Of a stretch of 64,000 nt of DNA, positions 44,215 to 56,439 are shown one piece after another (the first letter of the stretch is position 1; every line of letters starts with the position of its first letter). Origin of the DNA: Nectonema munidae (lineage: Eukaryota > Nematomorpha > Nectonematoida > Nectonematidae); contig JAUIRK010001006.1 of the NCBI GenBank assembly GCA_030549495.1, forward strand, positions 603,501 through 667,500, written 5' to 3'. The notes beneath the pieces are model-generated. The model ran no database searches. It was given only the letters and a program-made list of their open reading frames with translations, and was not told the origin of the DNA. A program made the position numbers and the translations under genes.

Positions 44215-46156
44215 AAAGTGTAGAAGCTAACCGGCTTATCTGGAAAAGCAATCTACCAACGTCATCTTAACCGAAAAGAGATCAAAATATTCCTCTTGTT
44301 GAAAAAATTTCGAATCTTTCTCGAATTCCAACAAATCGTCAAATTCTTGGTAACTTTGTTTTTTATTCAATTTAGAAAAGCTGCAACAAGATAGAATAAA
44401 AACTATGGTTACCAAGAATTTTTCTACTGCACTAATAAGAAAAAAACTAAATCATTTGATAAATCTGAATGATAACAAAAAAACTCATCCAATAAATTTA
44501 TTTCAACACTTTCTAATTTATTTGATGTGACAAATCCAAAAGGAGAGTGGAAATGCAGTGAAGACAAGGAATTTTACAAAAAGCAAATTGAAAGTGGAGG
44601 TAAAATCGGTTATTCGACGGTAAAAGAAGCTCCATTAAAAACAATAGATCCAAGGAAACGAATTTGTGTTCAGGTACTGTATCAAATCATAGTAAAGATT
44701 CACAAAAGCTTGATGTCTCTGAATCCAGCTCTTTCATGCGCCTTTCTCCCCTTCCTTTGTTTTTTCTGAAGATAAATCTACGTACAAAAGAACGAGTACT
44801 GAAACAGCGAGCTTACTAATACTTAAAAACAACATTTCAACAAACAAAGCACAAAAGGTTCTTGCAACAAGGATATAATGTACCGGTTCCAAGTCAGTCA
44901 GGAATCTGGAAAAAAGTTATTCAAGAAGGAAAAAAAACTAAGATAAATTTTTTTTGAAAAACTACAAAAAGACGAACTCTTTTGTCTTCACTTTGATGGC
45001 AAAAGGCTTGCAGGAGAAGAGTATCAAATTGTTTTACTCAAAAACAATGCAGCAGCAATTAAATTTGGTGTTTTAAAATGTCTTAATGGCACGGCTAGGG
45101 CTATACATGAAGAATTGCATAAGCTGATTGATGAGTATAACGCTTGGAAAAATATTTCGATGATCATTTGCGACACAACTGCTTTAAATTCAGGTTGTTG
45201 AATGGTATTGTAAAGCGAATTCAAGATGACATAGTAAAAAAAGGATTGAAAAGCCGCAGTATATTGGCTGTCAGCACCACATACTCGACTTGCTACTAAA
45301 ACATATGATAAATTATTTTTTCCAGGGGGTACAAGCAAACCAGAACTAAACTACTTTTTTATCGAAGAAATATCAAGGAATTATGAAACTCTCAAAAACA
45401 CATACCGAAAATTCGAAATAGATGATGTGGAAATAAGTAGAAATCGTGGATGGCACGACAATTTTAAATTTTTGTATGAATTGTGCCAGGCATATTGTCA
45501 CTACAAAAAACTTTAAATTGCCCTAAAATAAACTGGAAAAAGCATCCAAACGTAAATCAGGCAAGATGGAACTCGCGAGCAATATACGTTGTTATAGCGT
45601 TCTTCCTTTTGCAAGAAAAGCGCAACGTCTTTAGTGCAGCGTGCGATTTTATTTGTTATGAGTGGGTGCAAGCTTGGTTTTCAACGCAACATTACAACGC
45701 GAACACTTTCAACGATTTGTTGAGCTCATTGCAAAAGACAAAGTTTAAAAAGACAATCGATTGTTTGAAAAGGCAATAGAACCTTTATAAGTCAAAAATT
45801 GACATTCCAAGATCCAACCAAAATGCAGAGCGAAACAATTGCATCAGACTTCAAAAAATCTTACATTTTTAAATCTAAAATTTTTTAGCAAAAAACAGTT
45901 TTTAAACATTTTTTTTGCTTTACATTTACTTATATCTATTTTATTATACATACAAATAAAAACTGTTCAATTATTAAATAAAAAAAATTTTTTAATGAAC
46001 AAATTTTATATTTTAATATTTTTAACTTTTTCTTAACATTTTCTAAATATTTTCATAAAAGACTAAAAAAAAAATAATGCCTTTTTTTTTAAATACAGAT
46101 AAAAGTTCCTCGTTTAAAGGTAGTTTCATGAAAAATCATTTTTTGTAATCACTTTT
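44215..46156 (+). mobile_element. hAT-like family 2, copy A (decayed)
   Basis: Plus-strand transposase remnant collinear with copy B at 46157-50312. Recognisable pieces: LFDVTNPKGEWKCSEDKEFY, LHFDGKRLAGEEYQIVLLKN with the first Asp, ICDTTALNSG with the second Asp, a GCQHH-type box, FFIEEISRNYETLKNT, FKFLYELCQAYCHYKK, ARWNSRAIYVVIAFFLLQEK, and ACDFICYEWVQAWFSTQHYN. At least eight frame breaks or stops. The 3' flank (AAAGTTCCTCGTTTAAAGG to about 46156) matches the 3' end of copy B, so its right terminus abuts the left terminus of copy B. The left terminus was not found. Confidence 0.65.
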
Positions 46157-46298
46157 TAGGGTGATTCCTAAAAAAATTTTTAAATTTTCAAAATGACACC
46201 ATTCATAATTGAGGAGCAACCGTGTCCAGATACAAGTGATCATACTGAATTTTTGCAAATTTAACTCCAAGTAAATTATAAATCAAAATATTTCAATA

Positions 46299-48220
46299 CA
46301 GTAAAATCTCGCTATTATGCCACCCTTCGGGGCCGACCAAAAGTGGCATAGTAGCGAGAGTGGCATAGTAGCGAGGGTTTTGTAAAAATAGCCTTATTTT
46401 TTCAAATAAAATCACATTTATTAAAAAACAGTTTTATTTTTTTATATATTTGTGTCCTATTCCAAAGCTCTCAAAAATGGTTGTCTGACGCATTTTCATA
46501 TGGCGGATCTCAAGCATTTCTTGATCTAAACAATCGCACGCTTGCATCACTTTGAGCTTTACGCTACAATGCTGCATAAATTTTCAAACAGTGCTCCACG
46601 CTCTTTGGGCTTCTTGGAATTGAACCACTTCCTCTTCGATAGTTTCCTTGTCGTCTTCGCTTTCAATTTGTTCCTTGCTTTTCAGCACTTCCTCAGCAAT
46701 CTCCTCTAGCAGAAGAGAGCCACTAGTTGCGAGACGCTCGTCAGCATTGAGAAAGTCAGTTAGCTCAATCTCCTCGTTATTGTGCATCTTTTCCTCAGTA
46801 GGCAAAGCATTCCAAATCTCGAGCAACTCTTCATCTTTTGGCTCAATCTGATCAATTTCTTCTTTCACAAACTTAGCTTTTACAAAACAGTTTTTGATGA
46901 CCGATTTGTTAACCTGCTCCCAAGCATACCGGGCAACGTGTAGAGCATCAAGCAACGTGAACTTAAACTCTCTTTCCTCGTCTATGGCTTCAAGCCTGCG
47001 AGAGAGCAAAAGTTTCTTGTAGTGGCGTTTGAGACTCTCTATAACCCCCTGATCCATTGGTTGCGAGATTGATGTTGTGTTAGGAGGAAAAAATAGCAGC
47101 TTTATATTGTCGAACTGGAGATCAGATGGGTGGCCACAGAAGTTATCGAGACAAAGCAGCACTTTGCGTCCCTGCTTGACGAGTCGCTCGTTCCACTCAC
47201 GCAATGTTTCTTCGAAGAGCTCCGCCGTCATCCACGCTTTCGAATTTGCCTTGTATGTCACCGGAATTTTTTTGTTTTTGAAGGCACGCGGTTTCTTTGA
47301 ATTGCCAATCACCAGAAGAGGAAGCTTTTCGTTGCCGCTCATGTTTGCTCCAACCAGAAGAGTGATTCTTTGCTTACTTTTTTACCTCCAGTGCACCGCT
47401 CTCCTCTGAAAGCCATGGTCTTGTTTGGTAGCAGCTGCCAGAAGAGTCCAGTTTCGTCTAGATTGAAGACGTCTTAATTGTGCAAGCAAAGGTCGGAGAA
47501 CCTGTTGTTGCCACTCAAAAAGAGATTGCAAATTTACCGCTCCTGCTTCTCCTTGTATTGTTTTAAAAGTAATGCCGTGACGCTTTTTGAAATTGTCCAG
47601 CCAACCGTCGCTTGCCATGAATCCCGGAATGTGCATTATCTCGGCCAGTTTCATTGCCTTTTCTTTGACCAGACTTCCACTGACAGGCAGATTGTGTCCT
47701 CTCGCTTGCTTCAGCCACATGAGCACCCCTTCATCGAGATTTGGATCGTGAGCCTGCGTCAACTTAACGCGTTTCGATGAAAATCCAGTTTTGATTGCAG
47801 CCTCGATTGCATCCTTTTTGCTGAGAATGCTTTTTACCGTAGTTCTCTTCACTTCAATACCCCATTTCTTGCTTATTTCTCTGGCCAGCTTGGACTGATT
47901 AGGCTCATTTTTTTCGGCATCAATAATTTCTTTTTTCTGCTTTAGAGTGAAATCGGTTCGCTTGCGTTTTATATCTGACATGTTAATTTTTTACGCAAAT
48001 AAAAACAATAAATCTAAAAAAATATATTCATTAATTTTGTAAAAAAAGTTGAGAAATATAATTAAAAAACGCAACACACAAATAAATAGTGGCATAATAG
48101 CGAGATTAGGTGGTGGCATAGTAAGTTTATTTTCTACTGAATTTTGTCCGGACCGAGTGAAAGTGGCATAGTAGCGAGAGTGGCATAGTACCGAGGGGGC
48201 ATAGTAGCGAGATTCTACTG
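46299..48220 (-). mobile_element. Tigger/pogo element, almost intact
   Basis: Left end CAGTAAAATCTCGCTATTAT, right end (inverted) CAGTAGAATCTCGCTACTAT, flanked by TA on both sides (46297-46298 and 48221-48222), the target of Tc1/mariner-pogo transposons. The subterminal AAGTGGCATAGTAGCGAGAG motif is repeated at both ends. 1,922 bp long, with one transposase gene on the minus strand. It lies inside copy B of the hAT-like family. Confidence 0.9.
46584..47981 (-). pseudogene. Tigger transposase, two single-base frameshifts
   Basis: Start MSDIKRKRTDFTLKQKKEII, a Psq/CENP-B-type helix-turn-helix; then a second DNA-binding domain (VLMWLKQARGHNLPVSGSLV, FMASDGWLDNFKKRHGITFK). The DDE core has NLDETGLFW (first Asp, in the shifted part), KVLLCLDNFCGH (second) and PPNTTSISQPMDQGVIESLK (third), with 30 residues between the second and third Asp as in pogo/Tigger. 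An acidic tail ends QRAWSTV. A one-base change near 47475 and one near 47380, the latter in a run of A on the coding strand, put the middle out of frame. All catalytic motifs remain, so the copy died very recently or the breaks are sequencing errors in homopolymers. Confidence 0.9.
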
Positions 48221-48321
48221 TATATCAAATATTTATGAAAAATTTATTCAATTATTTTATTTTATTTAATCATTAATTTTTTTTCAGATTTTAATAATTA
48301 TTTTTCATCCTAATTTGAAAA

Positions 48322-50103
48322 ATGAGTTCCAAAAATTTCAAATTCAAGCGTTCAAAAAAATAAATCTATCTGGAAACTTTTCAACTCCAAACAAAAGAGA
48401 GATGTAAAATTCCATTAGTTGAATTTCTTTCCAAATTAACAATAGTGCCAACAAACTACCAAGTTCTTGGAAACTTTAAGTTTTTATCCAATAAAGTGAA
48501 AAGCCAAGATGAGCGGAACAAGATTATGATGGATGATATTGAGCTTCTCTGGACACAAACTTTAGATTTTCCAATTCTTTCAAACTCTCTTGTGAGAAAA
48601 AAGTTGAAAAATTTAATCGAACTGGAAAATAAAAATAAAAAAAGGCAATCTGAAAAGTTTATAGAAATCACTCTTTTGAAGTTATTTGATGTTACTAATG
48701 GTAATGGCTTATGGAAAAATTCAGAAGATAAAGAATTATATAAAAAGCAACTTGTAAGTTATGTGAAGGAAAGGTCGGTTATTCCACATTGAAAAATGCC
48801 CCATCAAGCTCAATTCATCCAAGAAAAAGAATTGCACTCAAAAATGCTTTTTCGAAAACATCTATCAAGCAAACTGAAACAATCTCTGATTCTGAATCAA
48901 GTTTAGATAATGAATCATTATCTCCCGTCAAACCTTTTTCTCCACCTCATCATCGTCATGTGAAACTTACGAGCCAAAATACAAAAAAAGAATTACTGGT
49001 ACGGCGAGTCTTTTAGTGTGAAAAAAAATATATTTTAACTCACAAAGCTCATGAAATCCTTTTGTATATCAAAGATGAAGGTTATGATGTACCAGTGCCA
49101 AGACAATCATGCGTATGGAAGACTAAAATTTTCGGTGTTTTATCTAACAATGATTGTTTTTGTTTGCAGTTTGATGGGAAAAGGGTAAAAGGAGAAGAAT
49201 ATCAAGTTGTTCTTTTGAAAAATCCAACGTTTGAAATAAAGCTTGGTATTCTCAATTGTAAGAGTTACTCAGCAAAAGCTATTTACAGTGAGCTGGAGAC
49301 AATAATCGATCAATACAACGCGTGGAAAACATTTCAATGATAAATTTGTGAAACCACAGCATGCTACCAACACGGTTCTTAAGAGGGAATAGTTAAAATG
49401 ATTCAAGACGACCTTGTTAAAAAAGGCTTTCCTCAACCACAGTATATAGGTTGCCAACATCATGTCTTGGACTTGGTACTAAAACACGTCTTAAACTATC
49501 TTTTTCCCGAAAAAACAACAAAGCCGCAGTTGAGCTATTCCTTTATTGAAAGTATAATAAAGAATTATAAGTGTCTTCAAGAAACTTATAACAAGCTATT
49601 CTTGATTGAGTTGCCTAAAAGTGATAATCTTGGATGGCGTGATGATTACAAGTTTTTATATGAATTGTGCATGAGCTATCGACACTTCAAAATGAGTTCC
49701 CAGTGGCCCTTAATCAAGTGGAGAGCTTTGCCAAGTTTACATCAAGCGAGGTGGAATTCCAGGGCAATTTACGCACTCATTGGATTTTTTGTTGCCTAAC
49801 TTGTGATAGACTCTTGATATTGCGTGTGAATTCATTTCCAACGATTGGGCAGACGCTTGGTTTCGCTCCCAACATTATGATGAAGAGATATATGAGAAAT
49901 TGTTGAAAGCCATTGAAAAGACCCAATGTATTAAAGCTTTAAAATCCTTTAGAACACTTTGGAAAAGGGAGAAGTCGAGATTAGATATAGCCAGGACGAA
50001 TCAGAATGCCGAAAGAGCAATAAAATTAATGAAGGAACTACATAACAATTCGAAAAAATTTGAGTATTTAAACATGAAGTTTATAGGAAAAAACGAATTC
50101 TGA
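48322..50103 (+). pseudogene. hAT-like family 2 transposase, copy B
   Basis: Begins MSSKNFKFKRSKK, with a break close by, then KIPLVEFLSKLTIVPTNYQV. The core has CLQFDGKRVKGEEYQVVLLK (first Asp), LGILNCKSYSAKAIYSELET, then ICETTACYQHGS where copy A has ICDTTALNSG, so the second catalytic Asp is Glu here. It goes on with GCQHHVLDLVLKHVLNYLFP (C-x-H-H box), LGWRDDYKFLYELCMSYRHF, LHQARWNSRAIYALIGFFVA (RW motif), and NQNAERAIKLMKELHNNSKK with a candidate catalytic Glu, ending FIGKNEF at 50103. About six frame breaks or stops. Motif order is that of hAT transposases and of the element at 2615-4815, but the proteins are only distantly similar. Confidence 0.75.
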
Positions 50104-50312
50104 TTAATCGCACATTCAAATTTTTCTTTCTCAAAATAAACTTTAATATCAAATTGATTAAAACCCATTTTTTGAAAAATTAAATCATTTTTTTAATTAA
50201 ATAAAATGAGTCATATTTTCATTTTTTTCAAGATTTCAAATTCTTGATTTATGCATAAAAACTCCTCTTTTAAGAATGGTGTCAAAAAATTTTTTTCTAG
50301 GAAATCACCCTA

Positions 50313-50900
50313 GTGGGCATATATCGGTTAAAACTTAAAATAAAAATGGCCGTCTTTCGTCTTTGTATCTATACTACTTTTTTAACTATAATTCATAAGA
50401 TCGGTAGTGTGTTCGCAACTCAAACAAACAATGGTTAGGACCTATCTAAATCTCATTTTTACACCGATGTTAGCTACTTTCTCATTTCGCCTTTATTTTA
50501 TCCCACAAATATAACCTTTTTGAAGTTAGGACATTGCGCCTCTTCATTCATAGATTACAAGTTCATAAACAGGTTCACAGACTAAAATATAAAACTTTGG
50601 GAATCTTTTGAAATTCTAAGTCCGCGTTAACACTGAAAAACTATAAGCTCTCCTATGCTTCATAAAAACAATACCTAAAAACTAAAGACTGGTTAACTTC
50701 ACAACAACTTAAAGCTTATTTCGCCCCATTATAGAAAAATTTTACCAAAATAATTTAAATATAAAAGCGAATGAGTTAAATTTAAAAATAAAAGCTAATT
50801 TTATCTGAAAAATAACGATTTTGTTTCAACATATGTGAGTGTAAATTTTAGAACACTTTTTTATATTAGCTCTGACGGCAGGATATTCGAATTCTATAGT
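50313..50900. other. No gene seen
   Basis: AT-rich spacer, no recognised feature. Confidence 0.4.
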
Positions 50901-50917
50901 TGAATTCGCTTTTTCTT

Positions 50918-51160
50918 GTCTTGAACGAGTTGATTCTTGTCATCGAAGAACGATGAAACCTATAGTTCATCTAGCATCTGTCCAGCTACTGAAGATTATT
51001 CTTCCCTTGGATGCAATCAGTAGCGTATCTAGACATGGGGCACGAGGAGCCTTCCCCCCCCCCCCCCCCTACATGTTCCTTGTAGTGCCCCCCCCCCCAT
51101 GTACTTTATGTGATGTCATACATACATACATATTATAATTACATTTAATATATAGTTAAT
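50918..51160 (+). repeat. Composite repeat, copy 1 (SINE-like body plus hAT-type end)
   Basis: Shares most bases with 57118-57320. First part: TTGAACGAGTTGATTCTTGT and CATCTGTCCAGCTACTGAAG, ATTATTCTTCCCTTGGATGC, the SINE-like body also seen at 26620 and 55340. From 51018 CAGTAGCGTATCTAGACATG followed by GGGCACGAGGAGCC and long C runs, a hAT-type terminus. Since both copies carry the same junction, the composite itself was copied. Confidence 0.6.
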
Positions 51161-51590
51161 TTTCTCACAACATCCATAGAACACTTTAATAATAAAGAAA
51201 TAACTACCTCCATGCTTTTTCTGTTAGTTGTAAAACTTTTCACAGTTTGACGTCATCAGTGTCATCACATATACGGAAAGGTGCTATGACAACGAAATGT
51301 TCAAACCATGCATTTTCTATTAGCAAAGTTGTATCAAAAAATTTCAATGTGTGCCCCCAGTGCCCCCCCCCCCCCCCCATTAACTTACAAAATAGAATTT
51401 TAGTAACTCTTTTCTAGTATCTTTTCAATTCTAGTACTGTTCTATTATCAAATTGTATGAGAAATTGTTCCAGGAGTAAATTGTCTAGTCCTAACGTTGA
51501 AAGCTAAACTTATATTTTCATAAATTGAAACTTATTAGTATTGATGGCTCCCGCAATTTAGTTAAAACAAACAAGAACTTTATTTTTAAT
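51161..51590. other. Spacer with a second poly-C tract
   Basis: Contains CAGTGCCCCCC with about seventeen C at 51355-51380, possibly the other end of the small hAT-type element that starts at 51018. No coding sequence. Confidence 0.4.
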
Positions 51591-51594
51591 TTAA

Positions 51595-54422
51595 TCCTAT
51601 TAGTGCTGGGCTAAATTTGTTCCCTCAAGTGCTGGGGACGTAAAGTCCCCCCCCCCCCCCCCCCATTTTTCTCAGATATTTATAAGTTTTTATAAATATT
51701 TTTAATGTTATATATATATATATTTCACCTATGCGAAATTCAGTGGTGATGTTCATTTTTTATCAAACCCAATCAAATCTCCCAAAAAATTGATTTATAT
51801 TTGACAGCTCATCTCAAAAAAAGAACTTTTTATTTAAATAATTATATAAAGTTTTTACACATAAATACCCATTTTCAAGTATACTCAATTCAGTGATGAT
51901 ATTCATTTTTATCAAAATCAATCAAAGCTGTCAAAAATTAATTTATATATGACAGCTCATCCTAAAAAGAAACTTTTTATCTAAATTATTATACATATAT
52001 ACCCATTTTCAAGTATGCTAAATTCAGTGGTGATATTCCTTTTTTATGAAAATCAGTATAAATCTGTCAAAAAATTGATTTATCTCAAAACGACACATTT
52101 TATCTAAATAATTATATAACGTTTTTTACACATATATACCCATTTTCAAGTACGCTGTGCTTACTGGTGATATTCCTTTTTTTATGAAAATCAGTCAAAC
52201 CTGACAAAAAATAATTTAAATATGACAGCCCATGTCTAAATTAGAATTTTTATTCTTGTAAAAACTTTTTATACATATATACCCATTTTCAAGTATGTAG
52301 AATTTAATGATGATGTTCATTTTTTATGAAATCAATAAAACCTGTCAAAAAATTTGATTAAACCTATAAATCAATGTCAAATATATAAACTTCAAAATAA
52401 ATTCTACTTGCAGTATTTCTCTGGTAATTATTTTCTTAATTTATAAAAACTTTAGGTAAATTCAAAACATTTCACTAAATATTCATTTGTAGGTATAAGT
52501 ATCTCGATAGGACCTTCATTGTTCTTTATCGACTGGTAGTCTATACGTCATTTCTTCTATACTTTACAGTGTGTAATTTTGCTATTCCTTCTAGGATGAT
52601 CTTTTCTTGGTAGCTCTTCCTTCATTAGAAATTTATTTTCTTCAATGTGTGTTTCAAAAAACTTTTTAAGGATTTATTTTGAACAGATTTTATCTTCTCT
52701 CAAAACATTCTGATTAAAGTGATGATCTTAGACTTTTTTTATCAGTATCGTGTATTTTATTATCAGGTGATATGAAGAGATATTCAGCCTGAAGCTTTCA
52801 GATATTTTAAAAGCATGAATGCCAAAGCTGAGTCCAAAAATGGAACCAGCATCACTGAGAAAAAAGATTAGTATCACTTACTAATTAGATTAGTAAAGTT
52901 GTTCTTTGGATTAGTTAACGATGATTTTACTAACTTCGTTAGTTATGGCTACGAATTATGCTATTTTCACAGATACAAGTAAATAAACACCAGACAGAAA
53001 ATTCATTATTTCTTCAATGTTACAAATGTTGTGAATTAATAGGAAACACATTATGCATTCATGAAGATGCAGAGAAGGTCTCATTTGAAGTATACACAAG
53101 AATTTTAAATGGCGTTAAAAGCAAAGATTTATATGTTTTAATATTAAGATTTCACGGTATATTTTCCGTATTGTTTTTAAAGATATCCCTAGAACAAATC
53201 ATTAAAAAAATTAATTTTAGAAAAAAGTATTATGAATATTCGACCATTTAATCAAAAAGTGTATTTTATAAATTAAAAAAAAAATTTTTAAGCTTATATA
53301 TCAATTTTCAAATTAAGTTTTTCTTTATTGAACTCTATATTAGATTAATAAAATACCAAAGTAAAGTAAAGTATAGTTATTTTTAAAAGTATTTTCTAGT
53401 TTAATTTTTTTATCATTCGAGTTTATTTGGAAATACTCACTTTTTAAATAATAATTGATGTAACAGAAGTAAAAATGATAATTATTCTTAATTTTTTGCT
53501 AATATATTTGGTAGGTTGCACTTTTAAACTTGTTAGCCTGACTAATTCATTAGTGAAAGTTTCGACAAGAGCGCTTACTAATTTAATTAGTAGGTAGAAC
53601 TAATTTTTTTCTCAGTGATCTTTCATTTGGTATAACAGATATTTTATTTAAATTTCAAAAGTATTTCCGTGGACATTATACGTAAATCGAATATTTGATT
53701 GACACTTTCAGACATTTAAAACCTCTAAATGCAAAAACTGTTTTCAGAAATAAAACTTGCATAGTTGATTTGGAATTAAAACATATATTTCATGTAAAAT
53801 TTAAGAGAATATTTTTGGAAATAGTATTTAGAAGTAAACCGCAAATGATTGACACTGACAGATATTTTAAAACCTGTAAATTCGAAAACTGAGTTCAGAA
53901 ATAAAACCAGCATGATCGATTTGGTATAAAAACATATATTTGATGTAAAATTTAAATGAATGTTTTTGGAGACAATTTTTAGAAGTAAACCGCAAATTTG
54001 ATTAACACTTATAGGTATTTTCAAATCCTAAATGTAAAAAATGAAACCAGCATGGCCGATTTTGAAGAAATATTTTATTAGATATATTTCTGATCAATCA
54101 AAATTTTGATTGACATTTTCTAAAAAGTAGCCATGATTATTGAAAAAATTAAATAAATAAAGTGTTATGCGTTCAAAACTGTATATAATTATAAATTTTC
54201 AAGGTAGTATATAATATAGAAGCTAAGTTATAAGGTTAACTAGAGATAATGTCAAAGTTTTGTTGAAAAATTTTAATTATTGATTTTTATTGACAGTTTT
54301 TGACATGATATGGTGATTCAACTACCATGAAATTGGTATCAAAAGATGCAGCTAGAGATTTTAGGAAAAGTCACGAAATTTGATATTTTTTAATGAAGGG
54401 GGCAAAACCAGCACTAATAGGG
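51595..54422. mobile_element. TTAA-flanked non-autonomous element, copy 3
   Basis: Left end TCCTATTAGTGCTGGG after TTAA (51591-51594), right end CAGCACTAATAGGG followed by TAAA, a decayed TTAA. Same orientation as copy 2. It holds about four array-A units (51720-52370), the unique middle, and array-B units either side of a nested TIR element (52853-53617). Without that insertion it is about 2.06 kb. Confidence 0.85.
52853..53617 (+). mobile_element. 765-bp TIR element CACTGAGAAAAAA, nested
   Basis: Left end CACTGAGAAAAAAGATTAGT with TTACTAATTAGATTAGTAA; right end inverted CACTGAGAAAAAAATTAGTT with CTACTAATTAAATTAG. The flanks read AT on both sides, and array-B sequence (CCAGCAT ... ATTTGGTATAA) continues across, so this inserted into copy 3 of the TTAA element with a 2-bp AT duplication or close to it. 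Non-coding. Short termini beginning CACTG and a 2-3 bp target would suit CACTA/EnSpm-like elements, but the family is not certain. Confidence 0.75.
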
Positions 54423-54800
54423 TAAAAATAAAGGTAATTTATTATCCCCTTCTTTTGAATTGCAGTACCTAAAATGAAGGAGTTTCAACTTCTGAAAATA
54501 GAAAGTTCGCTGCTTTAGTTTTTTTCTTTCATTGAGTTAGCCAGTTAGTTGCTTCTTTTAAAATTACTATTTTCTAAGTTTATATTAGTCATTCAAAAAT
54601 AATGGAAAACTTATTTTTATTATTTTTTCATCTCCGCTATGAAATGGGTATATCCTTAAAAAAAGTAGCATTTCCACGGAAAATGTTCATATTTTCCTAT
54701 ATTCATATTTTTCAATTCTGAAAACCCGTTTTTAATTGAATTTATTAAAATAAAAATAATTTTAATTAATATAGTTTTAATAAATTTATTAAAATTAATA
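54423..54800. other. No gene seen
   Basis: AT-rich spacer right of the third TTAA element. Confidence 0.4.
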
Positions 54801-54811
54801 CACTATTTCAG

Positions 54812-55012
54812 AAGAAAAGAAAAGCATCTGAAGAAAGGAAATGTGTTTTTGCCCATGTTATCCCTTCTCTTCAGTACGAAAGCGAAGAAATCTATCGCAT
54901 CCTCGGCGTCATCTTCGCCGCACATTTCCAAGACAAAAAAATGTTCGCATCATGTCGCTTTTCTTATCTTTGTTACGATTATTTTTCATTTATTACATTT
55001 CCATGATGAATT
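54812..55012 (+). other. Candidate exon (weak)
   Basis: After a possible acceptor (CACTATTTCAG near 54811) an open stretch reads KKRKASEERKCVFAHVIPSL, QYESEEIYRILGVIFAAHFQ and DKKMFASCRFSYLCYDYF, ending in a stop near 55003. Amino-acid usage is protein-like and GC content is locally raised, but no partner exon or family was found. Confidence 0.2.
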
Positions 55013-55254
55013 TTGACTTAAATATCAAGTGCAACAATTACGCTGTGACAAAATAAAGACTGAAAGAAGAGATCAAAGCATATTAAGGATGAAGTATTTC
55101 ATAAATTATGTAAATGTTGATTAATTTTATCCAAAAGGTGTAACGTTTTGTATTAAATTTTAATAAAAAAATTTCAGCGTTTGTTTCAATTTTGTATTGC
55201 GCTATCTTTGTTTCTAGGGAGAGCAGAGTGCACAAATAAATTTTGGGGAGAGAT

Positions 55255-55410
55255 TAAATATGGAATGATGGCTTAGTGGTAGAAGCGTAATGTCTTACTG
55301 TATTGGTCCAGTATTTTATTTTCAATAGAGATCCTTATCATTTGTTCTGTTATGCAAGATTATTCTTCTGTTGAATGAAACACAGACAACTACAAAAACA
55401 CTGACACATG
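55255..55410 (+). repeat. SINE-like repeat, with a possible A box
   Basis: TGGCTTAGTGGTAGAAGCG is close to a tRNA A box (TRGCNNAGYNGG). About 65 bases later the shared body begins: ATCATTTGTTCTGTTATGCA, AGATTATTCTTCTGTTGAAT. The B box is decayed. It is the copy that best links the body at 26620, 50960 and 57160 to a tRNA head. Confidence 0.4.
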
Positions 55411-56430
55411 CGCTTATTTATAAGTTTCTGCTAGCAGGCAAAATATGTCAAGAAATACAAACGGGCGTTTGTACTAACTTGAGAGGTTAGGGACTAAAGG
55501 TCTACAGCGCTGATTTTTGGAAATGCAACTCCATGACCCTACAGCGATGAAACTGTAGTTGCACTGCTGTTTCAATACTTTTGCATGCACTGCGCAACAC
55601 TTTTCGATCACCATCAAAATGGAATCTCCACGCCAAAATGCGTTTAGCGCTGCGCTACATTCAAAAATTAAAAAACAAATTCACCACAGCTTTATTTTTT
55701 TCAATTAATGAAAATAAAATTATTATAATTAGAAATAAAACATTATTAATTTTTGACGGTTTCCTGCTGCTTCTCCTTGATAAAAAAAATGAGCCTCTGT
55801 GATACTTAAGTTCCTTTCACTTGGCGAGCAACTTGCCATTATGCAAAAAATATTGCGAGCAATTTTTGAAAATTTTGGAATTTCTGTTGAATAGCTTTTC
55901 CATCACCACGATATATTAGTGTATTCGAAAATACTTCTTAAATTGGCACTTTAAAGTCTTATATCTTCCCACACAAATTTAACACTGGATTCAAGCAATT
56001 TCTTATTTTTATTACCTGATGAAATAGTACTTGTGCATTCCTTCAAAAAAAATTTCCCCAGAAATAATTTTAATGTAAGCATTGCAAAACTTGTCTTACT
56101 TTTTTTCTACCTTTGTATGTAAGAGCTTGATAATATTTTTTGCAAGCTACATATTCTAAATCTCTCATCTGTTCCAGTCACTTAAACAAATTATTTCCCA
56201 TATTTTTGATTTAGCATTAGTAAAAATCTCAACTAATATTGCGTCGAGTGCAATTTTTCAAAGCTTCTGTTGTGCACGAGTTATTTCTTGCTGTCAAATA
56301 ATGAAAAATAGCAAAATGTTTTTGTTCAGAAACGTATTGCAAAGTACAAAGAAACGACGACTTCAAATGAAATGTATACAACAGGTATAACAAAAACAAT
56401 ATTAAATTTTCACAAAACTTTACATAACTA
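55411..56430. other. No gene seen
   Basis: AT-rich DNA. Open frames here lack recognisable motifs. Confidence 0.4.
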
Positions 56431-56439
56431 ACAGCTTAA

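Larger units (their letters stand above)
46157..50312 (+). mobile_element. hAT-like family 2, copy B, interrupted by Tigger
   Basis: Left end TAGGGTGATTCCTAAAAAAA with GACACCATTC and GAGGAG further in; right end, read inward on the minus strand, TAGGGTGATTTCCTAGAAAA with GACACCATTC and AGAGGAG. This gives a TIR of about 50 bp. The TAGGGTG start is shared with the element at 2117-5129. Without the Tigger element the copy is about 2.23 kb. No clear 8-bp target duplication was found, probably because its left end joins copy A. Confidence 0.75.
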
